Source: CADEFX01 sp963840425 (GTDB lineage: Bacteria; Pseudomonadota; Alphaproteobacteria; Rhizobiales; Hyphomicrobiaceae). Taken from it: a DNA stretch of 64,000 bases. Location of the stretch: contig CAWIYZ010000016.1 of NCBI GenBank assembly GCA_963840425.1, forward strand, positions 1 to 64,000. Direction: 5' to 3'. Both the position numbers and the translations under genes were made by a program. Below are positions 1 through 8,561 of this stretch, piece after piece. The notes under the pieces are model-generated. The model did not search any database and had not been told where the DNA came from. It worked only from the letters and a program-made list of their open reading frames with translations. Numbering within the stretch: position 1 is the stretch's first letter; every line of letters begins with the position of its first letter.

Positions 1-540
1 CGATGAGCTGGGCATCAAGACCCAAACCGTCGAGCACGAAGCTGTATTCACGGTTGCAGAGAGCGAGCGCCTGGAGCGTAGCCTGCCAGGCGGCCACACC
101 AAGAACCTGTTTCTGAAGGACGCCAAAGGCCGGCTGTTTCTCGTCATTGCCGAGAGCCACACGGCCGTCGATCTCAAGACACTGCACAAAACCCTTGGCT
201 GCGCCCGGCTGAGCTTCGGCAAGGCCGATCTGCTCATGGACGTTCTCGGCATTCCCGCTGGCTCGGTCACAGCCCTGTCCCTCATCAACGATCGCGAGAA
301 CCGGGTGAGTGTCGTCATCGAACTCGAAACTTCATGCGGCACGACGGCGTCAATTGCCATCCTTTGGAAAATACTGCGACGACTAACATCGGCCGCGACG
401 ATCTCTTCAAGTTCATTCGTGCCTGTGGCCATGATCCGAGGGTCGCAGTGCTCGGCGGTGCATCAGATGGCGAGGCCTTGCAGCACGTGACGCCTGCAAG
501 ACAAGCGGAAGGCGCCTCTTCAGCGGGAGGTGGCGAATGA
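1..540 (+). CDS. Prolyl-tRNA editing protein (YbaK/ProX type), 5' partial, frame interrupted
   Basis: Free-standing YbaK-like domain that deacylates Ala-tRNA(Pro) (family knowledge). The window opens inside the gene, in the frame starting at base 2; the read-through begins DELGIKTQTVEHEAVFTV and includes the family-typical GGHTKNLFLKD and INDREN segments. After about base 325 the conserved C-terminal part (NCHPLENTATT, FIRACGHDPR) continues in another frame, so the reading frame is broken between about 320 and 333. The restored frame ends in TGA at 538-540, overlapping the paaD start by four bases (ATGA), which supports the downstream frame as the real one. Without correction the first frame stops at 490. 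Likely a sequencing artefact (see findings); the family call is secure. Confidence 0.85.
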
Positions 541-1043
541 ATGCATCTGCCGTTCCTCTGCTGGAGGATCCGGCTTTGGCGACCGCTTGGGCGGCGGCGG
601 CGGCTGTCGTCGATCCTGAAATTCCTGCCCTCACGCTGGAGGACCTCGGCATATTGCGCGGAGTCGAATGGCGCGACGGCCGCATCGTCGTATCGCTGAC
701 ACCGACCTACTCGGGCTGTCCGGCTACCCTGGCCATCAAGCTTGCCGTGGAAGCGGCGCTGCTGGATGCAGGCCTCTCCACCGCACACGTGGAGACTGTT
801 TTATCGCCTGCCTGGAGCACGGCCGATATCAGTGACGCAGGACGTCGCAAGCTGCGCGAGTACGGTATCGCCCCTCCCGCAGCCAAAGCTGCGGGCACCT
901 TGTTTGGCGAGGAGCCAGTGGCCTGCCCCAGATGCGGCTCGACTGTAACGCATCGGATCGCAGAGTTCGGCTCGACGGCCTGCAAGGCGCTCTGGCGATG
1001 CGAGACGTGCCGCGAGCCCTTCGACTACTTCAAATGTCACTGA
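537..1043 (+). CDS. paaD: Phenylacetyl-CoA epoxidase subunit PaaD
   Basis: 168 aa protein of the PaaD/PaaJ family, an accessory subunit of the ring 1,2-phenylacetyl-CoA epoxidase needed for iron-sulfur cluster maturation (family knowledge). An N-terminal DUF59/MIP18-like domain (DPEIPALTLEDLGI, TPTYSGCPA) is followed by the diagnostic C-terminal cysteine cluster: CPRC at 130-133, C149, CETC at 155-158 and C167, ending FDYFKCH. The ATG overlaps the stop of the preceding editing gene (ATGA), and the end overlaps paaE by 10 bases, so the genes are translationally coupled. The paaABC subunits are not in the window. Confidence 0.95.
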   Translation: MNASAVPLLEDPALATAWAAAAAVVDPEIPALTLEDLGILRGVEWRDGRIVVSLTPTYSGCPATLAIKLAVEAALLDAGLSTAHVETVLSPAWSTADISDAGRRKLREYGIAPPAAKAAGTLFGEEPVACPRCGSTVTHRIAEFGSTACKALWRCETCREPFDYFKCH

Positions 1044-2144
1044 TCGTGGCAGCGCACGATTTCCATAGTCTGCCCATTAAGGAAGTCCGGCGCGAAACAC
1101 CGGAGGCAATCTCGATCTCACTCGAGGTTCCGGAGACGCTACGTGCACAGTTCGTCTGGAAGCCCGGCCAGCACGTTACTCTACGAACGACGCTCGGCGG
1201 GGAGGAGCAGCGCCGGACCTATTCGATCTGCTCAACTCCCCATGACAATGGGCTTCAGATCGCCATCAAACGAGTGGCAGGCGGGAACTTTTCGACCTGG
1301 GCTGACGATACGCTGACTGCCGGCCAGCACTTAGAGGTCATGCCTCCCACCGGCCGGTTCATCCTTCCCGCTAGCGATGGACAGCCGCGACATATCCTGG
1401 CCATCGCCGCCGGGGCGGGAATCACTCCGATCATCGCCATGGTGCAGCACGCGCTCGTGCTCGAGCCGGAGACTACCGTTACGCTGATCTACGGCAACCG
1501 CACCTCCCAATCCACGATGTTTCGCGAACGCCTGGAGGACCTGAAAGACCGCCACGTCGGGCGTTTCACGTTGCTCAACGTGCTTTCGCGCAACACGGAG
1601 AGTGACGCGCCTCTGCTGGAGGGGCGCATCGATGGCGACAAGGTGAGGGCGATGGCGGGCGCCCTCCTTCGGCTCGATACCATTGACCACATATTCCTCT
1701 GCGGCCCGGGCACCATGATCAAGGAAGCGCGCAACGTTTTCCTGGAATTGGGAATACCGCGAGATCGAATTCATCACGAGTTTTTCGCGGCTGGCGGAGG
1801 CGCCTATCGTCAGGCGCCGGCACCGCCCATCGTCAGCGACGACAGGACCGCGGGCTTGGGGACCGGCACCGAGGTCATGGCTACGATCGATGGCATCCGC
1901 CACATATTCAACGTGCCGCTCGGCACCCATGTCGTCGACGCGGCGCTGGCTGCAGGCGTCCGTGTGCCCTACTCGTGCAAGGGCGGGATGTGCTGCACCT
2001 GCCGCGCCCGTGTGATCGAAGGCGCCGCTCAGATGACAACCAACTACTCACTCGAGCCCTGGGAAATCGCGAGAGGGTTCATTCTGACCTGCCAAGCCAT
2101 TCCAGAGCCGGGTCGACTTCGTCCTGGATTACGACCAAATGTGA
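1034..2144 (+). CDS. paaE: Phenylacetyl-CoA epoxidase reductase PaaE, one-base frameshift near C-terminus
   Basis: NAD(P)H-dependent flavin/2Fe-2S reductase that feeds electrons to phenylacetyl-CoA epoxidase. FAD-binding RTYSICS lies at residues 61-67, the NAD-binding AAGAGITPI near 125, and a C-terminal plant-type ferredoxin domain has C315, C320, C323 and C353. The start at 1034 is preferred over an upstream in-frame ATG at 932 that would lie deep inside paaD. As written, the frame runs to 2179 with an unrelated tail. Removing one T from GACTTC at 2115-2120 gives the expected ending RLVLDYDQM with TGA at 2142-2144. I therefore end the gene at 2144. Confidence 0.92.
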
Positions 2145-2349
2145 ACGCGCTGCACGTGTGGCGCCGGACCGCTGGCTGAGGCGCAGCTCATCGAGTATTG
2201 TCAGCCTGCCGCCATCTTTGCATGCCATAGGAAGGCCCGGAGCGGACACGCTTTTTTGGGCAAAACTGTCGCCCGAGGTTCGCAATGGTGAGTGACGGGA
2301 TGTGCGGCCCGAATATTTGTTTGGAGATTTGAAGAAGGAGGGCGTGTCC

Positions 2350-4074
2350 ATGGTGCGGGTTCTTGTCTTTGTGGCTGCGCTCGCAGGGCTGTTTGTGTCT
2401 CCGGCGTCCCTCCACTCGCAGGAGCGTCCTGGCGACACTTGGATCACTCTCGCAACCCAAACCGTCGATCCTGCTGGGCGCAGCGCCCGGTTCGATGTTT
2501 CGCGCACCAAGGGTCGTTCCAAGGCCATTCGCGTTACCGTTCGTCAGGGCGCCGTCATCGTCGAGCGTGTCGTCGTAACCTACGCCAACGGCCAGGTTTT
2601 CTATGGCGATCTCGAGCGACCGGTTTCCCTGCGGAATGGTCAAAGCACAGCTGCGCTCGATCTCCGCTACGAGGAGCGCTTCATCGACACGGTCGATTTC
2701 GCCTATCGGTTTGAGAGCCGTCCATCCGGACCTGTTCAAATCGAAGTCCAGGCCCTGCAAACCCAGGCGGGAAAGCTTGTAGAGCGCTCGGTATCGACGC
2801 CGACCGTCGTGGCCGGCAAGCCGGCTGCCACCAATGGGGACGGCGGTGCCAAATCGGCCGAGCGCGCAGCTTCACCCGTCGCCCGCAAGGACGAGCCAGC
2901 GCCTGTTGCTGCGGCCCCACCTCCGCCGGCCGCACGCTCGCGCAGCGTCACGCGTTCGGCCCCCACGCCAGGCGGCGAAGCGTCGACTCCAAGGTCCGCG
3001 GCTGCAGCACCTGATGACAAGCCCTACTCGACGGTGGAACTCTACTTCGGCACCGACCGCAAGCAGGAGGCCAACCGGCAGAAGTGGGAGCGGCAGCTTG
3101 CAGCCTTCGGCACGCAGCCAGGCGGAAAACTGATCCTCGGCAAGGCCGCCGTGACCGTCCCGAAGCAGGGGCGCAGTGCGGGTCAGATCTCTACAAATCA
3201 ATGGGACTTCATCGTCACCCGTTTTTCGTTGCGCAAGGAAGATCTCGCACGCGACTTCACAATCTTCAGTGTAGACACGCTGGATCAGGCTACGTTTGCA
3301 AGTCAGGTGCAGAAGAAGCGAGAGGCTTCCCGCCGCTACGCGGGTCAGGCGTTCGTGTTCGTGCACGGTTTCAACGTGAGCTTTGATGACGCGTTGTTCC
3401 GTGCCGCGCAGATCACGTTCGATGTCGACTTCGACGGTGTTCCGTTCGTTTTTAGCTGGCCCTCGGTTGCGGGCCTCAGCGGGTATATCCTGGACCGCAC
3501 GCGTGCCCAGGGTGCTGAGGACTCCTTACGCCAATTTATCGAGCTGATCGAGCGCGACACCGGCGCGACGCAAATCCACCTCATTGCCCACAGCATGGGC
3601 TCCGATCCGCTGCTGCGCGTGCTGCGCTCAATGTCTACTGAGACGGCGGCTGCGGGGACTGCGGCACGACGTCCTCGGTTCGGCGAGGTGATATTGGCAG
3701 CGCCTGATGTGACGCGCGAGACTTTCAGCCAGGTTGCGGGCCGGATCAAGCCGCTCGCCAAGGGCATGACGCTGTATGCCTCTTCCAACGACTGGGCGTT
3801 GCGGGTGTCGCGCGAGCTGCTGCGCGGCGAGAATCCTGCGGGCTGGGTACCAGCTGAAGGACCGCTGGTGATCTCGGGCATCGACACGATCGACGTTTCC
3901 CGCGCGAGCACGGACTTCTTCAACCTCAACCACACGACGTTCGCCGAGCGCGAGCTGGTGCTCAAGGATCTGGGCGGGCTGCTGGAGAGTGGCAAGAGGC
4001 CGCCGAGCACACGGCTGCAGGCATACAAGGCCGTTGCCTCTCCGGCCGGAAGCTACTGGCGTTTCGAACCGTAA
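2350..4074 (+). CDS. Exported alpha/beta hydrolase, DUF900 family
   Basis: 574 aa. The start at 2350 is chosen because a good ribosome site (AAGGAGG, about 2335-2341) sits 8 bases upstream and the N-terminus (MVRVLVFVAALAGLF) is a signal peptide; an earlier in-frame ATG at 2302 would bury it. Residues about 25-150 form an uncharacterised beta-rich region, about 155-225 an Ala/Pro-rich linker, and from about 226 (VELYFGTDR) a DUF900 hydrolase domain with oxyanion-type HGF near 338 and nucleophile elbow AHSMGS near 415. Probably a periplasmic or envelope-attached serine esterase/lipase; substrate unknown. Monocistronic. Confidence 0.88.
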   Translation: MVRVLVFVAALAGLFVSPASLHSQERPGDTWITLATQTVDPAGRSARFDVSRTKGRSKAIRVTVRQGAVIVERVVVTYANGQVFYGDLERPVSLRNGQSTAALDLRYEERFIDTVDFAYRFESRPSGPVQIEVQALQTQAGKLVERSVSTPTVVAGKPAATNGDGGAKSAERAASPVARKDEPAPVAAAPPPPAARSRSVTRSAPTPGGEASTPRSAAAAPDDKPYSTVELYFGTDRKQEANRQKWERQLAAFGTQPGGKLILGKAAVTVPKQGRSAGQISTNQWDFIVTRFSLRKEDLARDFTIFSVDTLDQATFASQVQKKREASRRYAGQAFVFVHGFNVSFDDALFRAAQITFDVDFDGVPFVFSWPSVAGLSGYILDRTRAQGAEDSLRQFIELIERDTGATQIHLIAHSMGSDPLLRVLRSMSTETAAAGTAARRPRFGEVILAAPDVTRETFSQVAGRIKPLAKGMTLYASSNDWALRVSRELLRGENPAGWVPAEGPLVISGIDTIDVSRASTDFFNLNHTTFAERELVLKDLGGLLESGKRPPSTRLQAYKAVASPAGSYWRFEP

Positions 4075-4097
4075 GGGCTCGGACGGTCGAGCCTCCG

Positions 4098-4433
4098 CTA
4101 CTCGGCCAGCAGAATTTCCAAGCCCTCGATGACAACATCGATGGGCTCGAGGCTGGACCCTTTGCACGGGCCGGTGACGCATAGGCCGTCTGCAACCCGA
4201 AAACGCGCGCCGTGCGTCGAGCACACGAGGTGCTCGCGGTCCTCGTCCAGGAATCGATCGGGGAAAGTTTCCAGCGTCGAATACATGTGCGGACACCGAT
4301 TGACGTAGGCGAGCACGCCATTGACCGTCTGCACGACTACGATCTCGCGTCCGTCCGATGGCCGGCCAAGGGTTACCCCCTTGGAGCCCGTGTGATCGAG
4401 ATCAATCAGAGTGCAAAGCACACGCCGCGTCAC
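4098..4433 (-). CDS. Small Rieske 2Fe-2S protein
   Basis: 111 aa single-domain Rieske ferredoxin. Cluster ligands are visible as C47-P-H49 and C71-S-T-H74, the usual CxH/CxxH pattern. The GTG start at 4433 is chosen because it overlaps the TGA of the upstream DUF1761 gene (GTGA), indicating coupled translation; an upstream extension would overlap that gene by more. Such proteins carry electrons to oxygenases or reductases, but no partner oxygenase is next to it, so the role is unknown. Confidence 0.85.
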   Translation of the reverse strand: MTRRVLCTLIDLDHTGSKGVTLGRPSDGREIVVVQTVNGVLAYVNRCPHMYSTLETFPDRFLDEDREHLVCSTHGARFRVADGLCVTGPCKGSSLEPIDVVIEGLEILLAE

Positions 4434-4846
4434 GTGCCCATTGCTCCGATAATGGCGCCTTGAATCAGCAGCACGCCGAGCCAATGCCCGCTGTCGATTA
4501 CGGTCAGCGCGCGCTTGGCGCCTTGAAAACCATGATTGACGGCAAGTGTGGTCACCACGAACCCGAGCCAGGCGAAGGCTCCAGAAATGAGCCCGTTTCT
4601 CAGCGTCACTCTGCCCGGCCCCAAATGGCCGATCAATCCGGCCAGCACCCAGGCCATGATGAGCTGGGCAATGATCGCGACAAGATATAGGACGGGCGTC
4701 TGCCCAGACCCTTTGATCTCCGCTTCGGTCTTGCCAACCGCTGCCATCCAGGGCTTGGCAAGCGTGCCATACCAGACCGCGCCAAACAGGAAGCTGGCTG
4801 CGGCTGCCAGAAGTATGGCCAAATAATTTGTGCCTGCGTATTGCAT
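4430..4846 (-). CDS. DUF1761 membrane protein
   Basis: 138 aa, hydrophobic, with about four predicted membrane segments; begins MQYAGTNYLAILLAA, and the YGTLAKPW and LTLRNG-like features fit DUF1761. The start at 4846 is the first Met before the hydrophobic run; longer in-frame versions add about 70 unrelated residues. It is the first gene of a two-gene unit with the small Rieske protein. Function of the family is not established. Confidence 0.85.
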   Translation of the reverse strand: MQYAGTNYLAILLAAAASFLFGAVWYGTLAKPWMAAVGKTEAEIKGSGQTPVLYLVAIIAQLIMAWVLAGLIGHLGPGRVTLRNGLISGAFAWLGFVVTTLAVNHGFQGAKRALTVIDSGHWLGVLLIQGAIIGAMGT

Positions 4847-4946
4847 ACGTGCCTCTGCATCACGCAGCACAGCTTTCGGGTCGGCAGACGATCCGCAGCG
4901 CGCTACGCACGCGACATCCGACAATCCTTGACGCAAAGGGACCGGC

Positions 4947-5414
4947 ATGTCGATCCGCTTCGTTGCCCTTGAAACGCCTATCGTGAGGGCATTGCAGGAT
5001 GGCCAGGGGGACGCCAATGGCCAACCGCCCGAACGCCATATCTCTGGCGGCAACGGCGTTCCCTGCCGGCATTGCCTGGATCAGGTTGGGGCCGGCGAGC
5101 CATATTTGATTTTTGCTCATCGGCCGTTTCCGAGCCCCCAGCCCTATGCTGAACTAGGGCCGATCTTCCTGCATGCGCATGCCTGCCAGCGGCATGAAGG
5201 CGGCGCCAACGTTCCGCCCATGCTGCGCTCGGCGCAGTATCTGGTCCGCGGCTACGACGGTAATGACCGTATCGTCTACGGCTCCGGACAGATCGTGCCG
5301 ACCGCGAGCATTCCAGAGGTTGCGTCAGGCATGATGCAGAATGACCGCATCGCCTACATTCACGTCCGTTCTGCAAGCAACAACTGCTATCAGTGCCGGA
5401 TCGACCGCGCGTAG
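4947..5414 (+). CDS. DUF1203 family protein
   Basis: 155 aa. The pattern PCRHCLDQVGAGEPYLIF followed by FPSPQPYAELGPIF and a C-terminal CYQC is typical of DUF1203, a soluble family of unknown function. It is transcribed divergently from the DUF1761/Rieske pair across a 100-base gap. No active-site assignment is possible. Confidence 0.85.
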   Translation: MSIRFVALETPIVRALQDGQGDANGQPPERHISGGNGVPCRHCLDQVGAGEPYLIFAHRPFPSPQPYAELGPIFLHAHACQRHEGGANVPPMLRSAQYLVRGYDGNDRIVYGSGQIVPTASIPEVASGMMQNDRIAYIHVRSASNNCYQCRIDRA

Positions 5415-5482
5415 TGTTCCTGTCCGGCTTTCTTTGAAGTACCGGAAAGCCTCTCGCCTCTGCTTGTCGTGCGAGTCACGCC

Positions 5483-5525
5483 TCACATGGGAGCATTAGT
5501 ACTTCCATGTGAGACGACCGCACTC
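5483..5525. repeat. Dispersed palindromic repeat, copy 1
   Basis: Between convergent genes. An imperfect palindrome (CACATGGGAG / CTTCCATGTG arms) is followed by GAGACGACCGCACTC. A second copy at 31562-31603 has the same arms, similar spacing and nearly the same flank (GAGGCGATCGCGCTC). The shared flank shows a repeat family rather than two unrelated hairpins. It could also act as a bidirectional terminator or RNA stem. Confidence 0.7.
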
Positions 5526-5528
5526 CAG

Positions 5529-6182
5529 TCAGGTGATGAATCGCCAGACGGCTGTACGCTTCAATTCCATGTCCTCGAGCTCGCGTGTCACCGGCACGTG
5601 ATACTCGGCCACAGAGGTGAACCGTTGTCTGGGGAAATACGCCCGCTGCGGATCGCCGACCAGGACCATAGCGCCCTGTGCGGCGGCCGCGTCGATGAAC
5701 GACAGCACGCGATCGGCCAGTTGGCGCTCGTAGAAGAGATCCCCGGCGAGAACGATGTCATACCGCGCCGGCGTGGCGCCCAGTAGATCGGTTGACGTGG
5801 TTTCCGGCTCCAGGCCATTGGCCTTCCCATTGAGACGAACGGCATCGAGCGCCATGAGGTCGATATCCGAGGCCAACACAGCGGACGCGCCCGCCAGCAG
5901 GGCCGCGATCGCCGTCAAGCCGGAACCACTGCCGAGATCGAGCACTCGCTTGCCAGCTACGAGCGCCGTGTTGTCGAGCATGTAGCGCGCCAGCGCCTGC
6001 CCGCCAGCCCAGGCGAAAGCCCAGTACGGCGGCGGGACATTCATTTCCCCGAGCTCTTCCTCGGTCTTCTGCCAGATCGGCAGCGATTCCTCGGCAAGAT
6101 GCAGCTTGATCTCCGGAACCAGGGGTGGGCTCAGCAGACGCGTGTTGGCCTGGATGAAGCGTTGCCTGCCGTCGGCGGTCAT
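5529..6182 (-). CDS. SAM-dependent methyltransferase, Nnt1/EtfB-lysine-methyltransferase-like (copy B)
   Basis: 217 aa class I methyltransferase with SAM motif DLGSGSG at residues 82-88, preceded by PPYWAFAWAGGQALARY at 51-67. Family members include predicted nicotinamide N- and protein lysine methyltransferases; the substrate here is unknown. The start at 6182 is chosen because its ATG overlaps the TGA of the upstream paralogue (ATGA). The two proteins align without gaps through residue 88, so this is a tandem duplication. Last gene of the gpsA-EVE-methyltransferase unit. Confidence 0.88.
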   Translation of the reverse strand: MTADGRQRFIQANTRLLSPPLVPEIKLHLAEESLPIWQKTEEELGEMNVPPPYWAFAWAGGQALARYMLDNTALVAGKRVLDLGSGSGLTAIAALLAGASAVLASDIDLMALDAVRLNGKANGLEPETTSTDLLGATPARYDIVLAGDLFYERQLADRVLSFIDAAAAQGAMVLVGDPQRAYFPRQRFTSVAEYHVPVTRELEDMELKRTAVWRFIT

Positions 6183-6868
6183 CGTGCGGTCTGATGGCTC
6201 GATGCGAGGGACCGTTTCGCTGGCTCGAGCCGCCACACACGTGCATGCTCGAAGTGGCTTTCCTCCATTAGCGGCGTCAACGGGGCTTGGTATTCGCCGA
6301 GGAGCGAGAGCTCGAGGGGAGGCCGCCGCGCGGTGGTCCGATCCGCCAGGATGATCTGCGCATTCCTAGCGCGCGCCGCCTCGAGAAAGCGGGTTACGCG
6401 AACGGCCAGCTCCGGCTCGTAGACCAGATCGGCGATGAGTATCAAATCGGCTTGCGGCTCGCGGCCAAGCACGTCGTCGGTAAGAATCTCGATTTCGACC
6501 CCGTTGTCACGTGCATTGATCTCAATGGCTGCTGCTGCCAGTGGATCTGGATCCGCCGCAGCAACGCTTGTGGCGCCGATCATCGCCGCCGCAATAGCCG
6601 CAATCCCTGAGCCCGACCCGATGTCCATCACGGTCTTTCCGGCCACTCGTGCCGGATTGTCGAGGACATAGCGCGCCAGGGCTTGCCCACCGGGCCAAGC
6701 GAACGCCCAGTACGGCGGCCAGCCGGTATCTATTCCGGAATCTCGCAGGGCCTGAAAAATTCCGTGCGCATCTGTTGCCAAGCGCAAACGTATTTCCGGC
6801 ACCAACGGTGGGGACATGAGGGCCGTCTGCGCCCATATGAAACAAGATCGACGGGTATCGCCGCTCAC
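6179..6868 (-). CDS. SAM-dependent methyltransferase, Nnt1/EtfB-lysine-methyltransferase-like (copy A)
   Basis: 229 aa paralogue of the downstream gene. SAM motif DIGSGSG is at the same residues 82-88, after PPYWAFAWPGGQALARY at 51-67; both also share SPPLVPEI near residue 20. The central and C-terminal parts have diverged clearly, so the pair probably has different targets. It overlaps the EVE gene by four bases upstream and its paralogue by four downstream, suggesting one polycistronic message. Confidence 0.88.
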   Translation of the reverse strand: MSGDTRRSCFIWAQTALMSPPLVPEIRLRLATDAHGIFQALRDSGIDTGWPPYWAFAWPGGQALARYVLDNPARVAGKTVMDIGSGSGIAAIAAAMIGATSVAAADPDPLAAAAIEINARDNGVEIEILTDDVLGREPQADLILIADLVYEPELAVRVTRFLEAARARNAQIILADRTTARRPPLELSLLGEYQAPLTPLMEESHFEHARVWRLEPAKRSLASSHQTAR

Positions 6869-7338
6869 GATCGGATCTTTTTCGGATCAAGCTCGCCCAT
6901 GCGGCAAACCTCGGCCCATTCCGCGGCTGTTACGGGCTGCACCGACAAGCGCGCGGACTTCACCAACGCCATGTCGGCGAGCTTCGGATTGGCTTTGACC
7001 GCTGCCAAGGTCACGGGCTTCGGCACGTCGCAAACGGCGCGAACATCGACACACTTCCAAACGCCAGTCGTGTCCTTCGGATCCTGGTGGGCCAACGCGC
7101 AAACCTCGACGATGCCGACGACTTCCTTGCCCTCGTTGGAGTGATAGAAGAAACCGAGATCGCCAAGCTTCATGGCCTTCATGTTGTTGCGGGCGACGAA
7201 GTTGCGCACGCCGTCCCAGGGCTCGCCCTTCTTGCCCCTAGCCTTCTGCATTTCCCAGGAATGCGAATTCGGCTCCGACTTGAACAGCCAATACGCCAGA
7301 CCTTCGGTCTTCTGATCCTTGCTCGCGCTCTTCGCCAC
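6865..7338 (-). CDS. EVE domain protein
   Basis: 157 aa, a single EVE (PUA-like) domain: WLFKSEP near the N-terminus, WDGVRNFVARNNMKAMK and GFFYHSNEGKEVVGIVEV are diagnostic. EVE domains bind modified bases in nucleic acid (family knowledge). It sits 24 bases downstream of gpsA and overlaps the first methyltransferase by four bases. A link between the EVE protein and the two methyltransferases is possible but unproven. Confidence 0.92.
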   Translation of the reverse strand: MAKSASKDQKTEGLAYWLFKSEPNSHSWEMQKARGKKGEPWDGVRNFVARNNMKAMKLGDLGFFYHSNEGKEVVGIVEVCALAHQDPKDTTGVWKCVDVRAVCDVPKPVTLAAVKANPKLADMALVKSARLSVQPVTAAEWAEVCRMGELDPKKIRS

Positions 7339-7362
7339 GATGCTTGTCCTCCAGCCCGACTG

Positions 7363-8364
7363 CTACTCGGCCTTGAACGGCCGCGCCAGCAACGCCTCGA
7401 TGGCCGTATCGACCGTGCTCGACCCTTCCACGATGGCGTGCACGGCCTCGCAGATCGGCATTTCGACACCCCTTGCGCGCGCGACCTTGACAACCGCTGC
7501 CGCGGTAAACACGCCCTCGGCCACCGAGCGACGGCTGCCTAGCACCGCACCCAGCGTCTGGCCCTGACCCAATGCGCGACCAAGGGACATGTTGCGCGAT
7601 TGCGGGCTTCCACAGGTCAGCAGCAGGTCGCCTAAACCCGACAACCCCATCAGCGTTTCGGTCTTGGCGCCGAGCGCTGTCCCGAAACGGCGTAGCTCGG
7701 CAAAGCCGCGCGTCACCAGCGCGGCATGGGCGCTGGCGCCGAGCTGCCGCCCATCGACAATCCCTGCGGCAATGGCAAGAACGTTCTTGATGGCGCCCCC
7801 GAGCTGCACGCCCGTCACGTCACCTGACCAGTAGAGGCGAAAATGCCGATAGCCCAGTGACTGGGCCAGCGCTTGGCCCAACTGCTCGTCCGCGCAGGCC
7901 AACGTCAGTGCAGCCGGCAATCCGCGCGCCACGTCGGCCGCGAAACTCGGTCCTGAAAGCGCGGCCAGCGTTGCTTGCGGAAGAACCTCGGTCAGCACGT
8001 CCGCCATCAGGCTGCCCGTCGCTTGTTCCAGACCCTTTGCACAAATGACCACGGGCTGACCGGCCCTGGCGTGTTTTGCCAGCTCGGCCCCTGCCGCTCG
8101 TACATGCTGGGCCGGAGCGACCATGAGGATCGCATCAGTTGCCGCAACAGCTCGCAAGTCGTCGGTGGCAACCAGGGCAGAATCCAATGGCACGCCTGGC
8201 AGGAACAAAGAATTCACATGGCGCTGATTTATGTCCGTGACGACTTCGCGCTCACGAGCCCACAGGGTCACGTCCCGCCCCGCCAACCGCGCGGTCTGCG
8301 CCAGGGCCGTACCCCAGGCACCTCCGCCGACCACGCCGATTGATTGAATGCTATTGGGCATCAT
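7363..8364 (-). CDS. gpsA: NAD(P)-dependent glycerol-3-phosphate dehydrogenase
   Basis: 333 aa cytosolic enzyme reducing dihydroxyacetone phosphate to sn-glycerol 3-phosphate for phospholipid synthesis. It has the N-terminal nucleotide motif GVVGGGAWGTALA, the conserved GPSFAADVA, and GAIKNVLAIAAGI containing the catalytic lysine. Length matches the family. Two adjacent Met codons begin the gene; either is possible. First gene of a minus-strand unit with EVE and methyltransferase genes. Confidence 0.96.
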   Translation of the reverse strand: MMPNSIQSIGVVGGGAWGTALAQTARLAGRDVTLWAREREVVTDINQRHVNSLFLPGVPLDSALVATDDLRAVAATDAILMVAPAQHVRAAGAELAKHARAGQPVVICAKGLEQATGSLMADVLTEVLPQATLAALSGPSFAADVARGLPAALTLACADEQLGQALAQSLGYRHFRLYWSGDVTGVQLGGAIKNVLAIAAGIVDGRQLGASAHAALVTRGFAELRRFGTALGAKTETLMGLSGLGDLLLTCGSPQSRNMSLGRALGQGQTLGAVLGSRRSVAEGVFTAAAVVKVARARGVEMPICEAVHAIVEGSSTVDTAIEALLARPFKAE

Positions 8365-8561
8365 CGGAGAAATACTAAACCAGCTATGCCGGTGCGTGCA
8401 GGCAAAATTGGAGTTCCGCTAAAGTCGCGGCGTTCCTTGACAGAGCGTCTCCAGGGCCGCAAATGATCGCGCCTTTCTGACCGACTGACTTTGTTATCGC
8501 CACGTATAGAGCCGATGCAGGCCGAAGCCAGACGAGATCGAAACAGAATGGCCGTAGAAAC

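Noticed and set aside
932..1033. Upstream extension of paaE to an ATG at 932
   Set aside because: It lies inside the conserved zinc-ribbon coding part of paaD, and the added residues are unlike PaaE N-termini.
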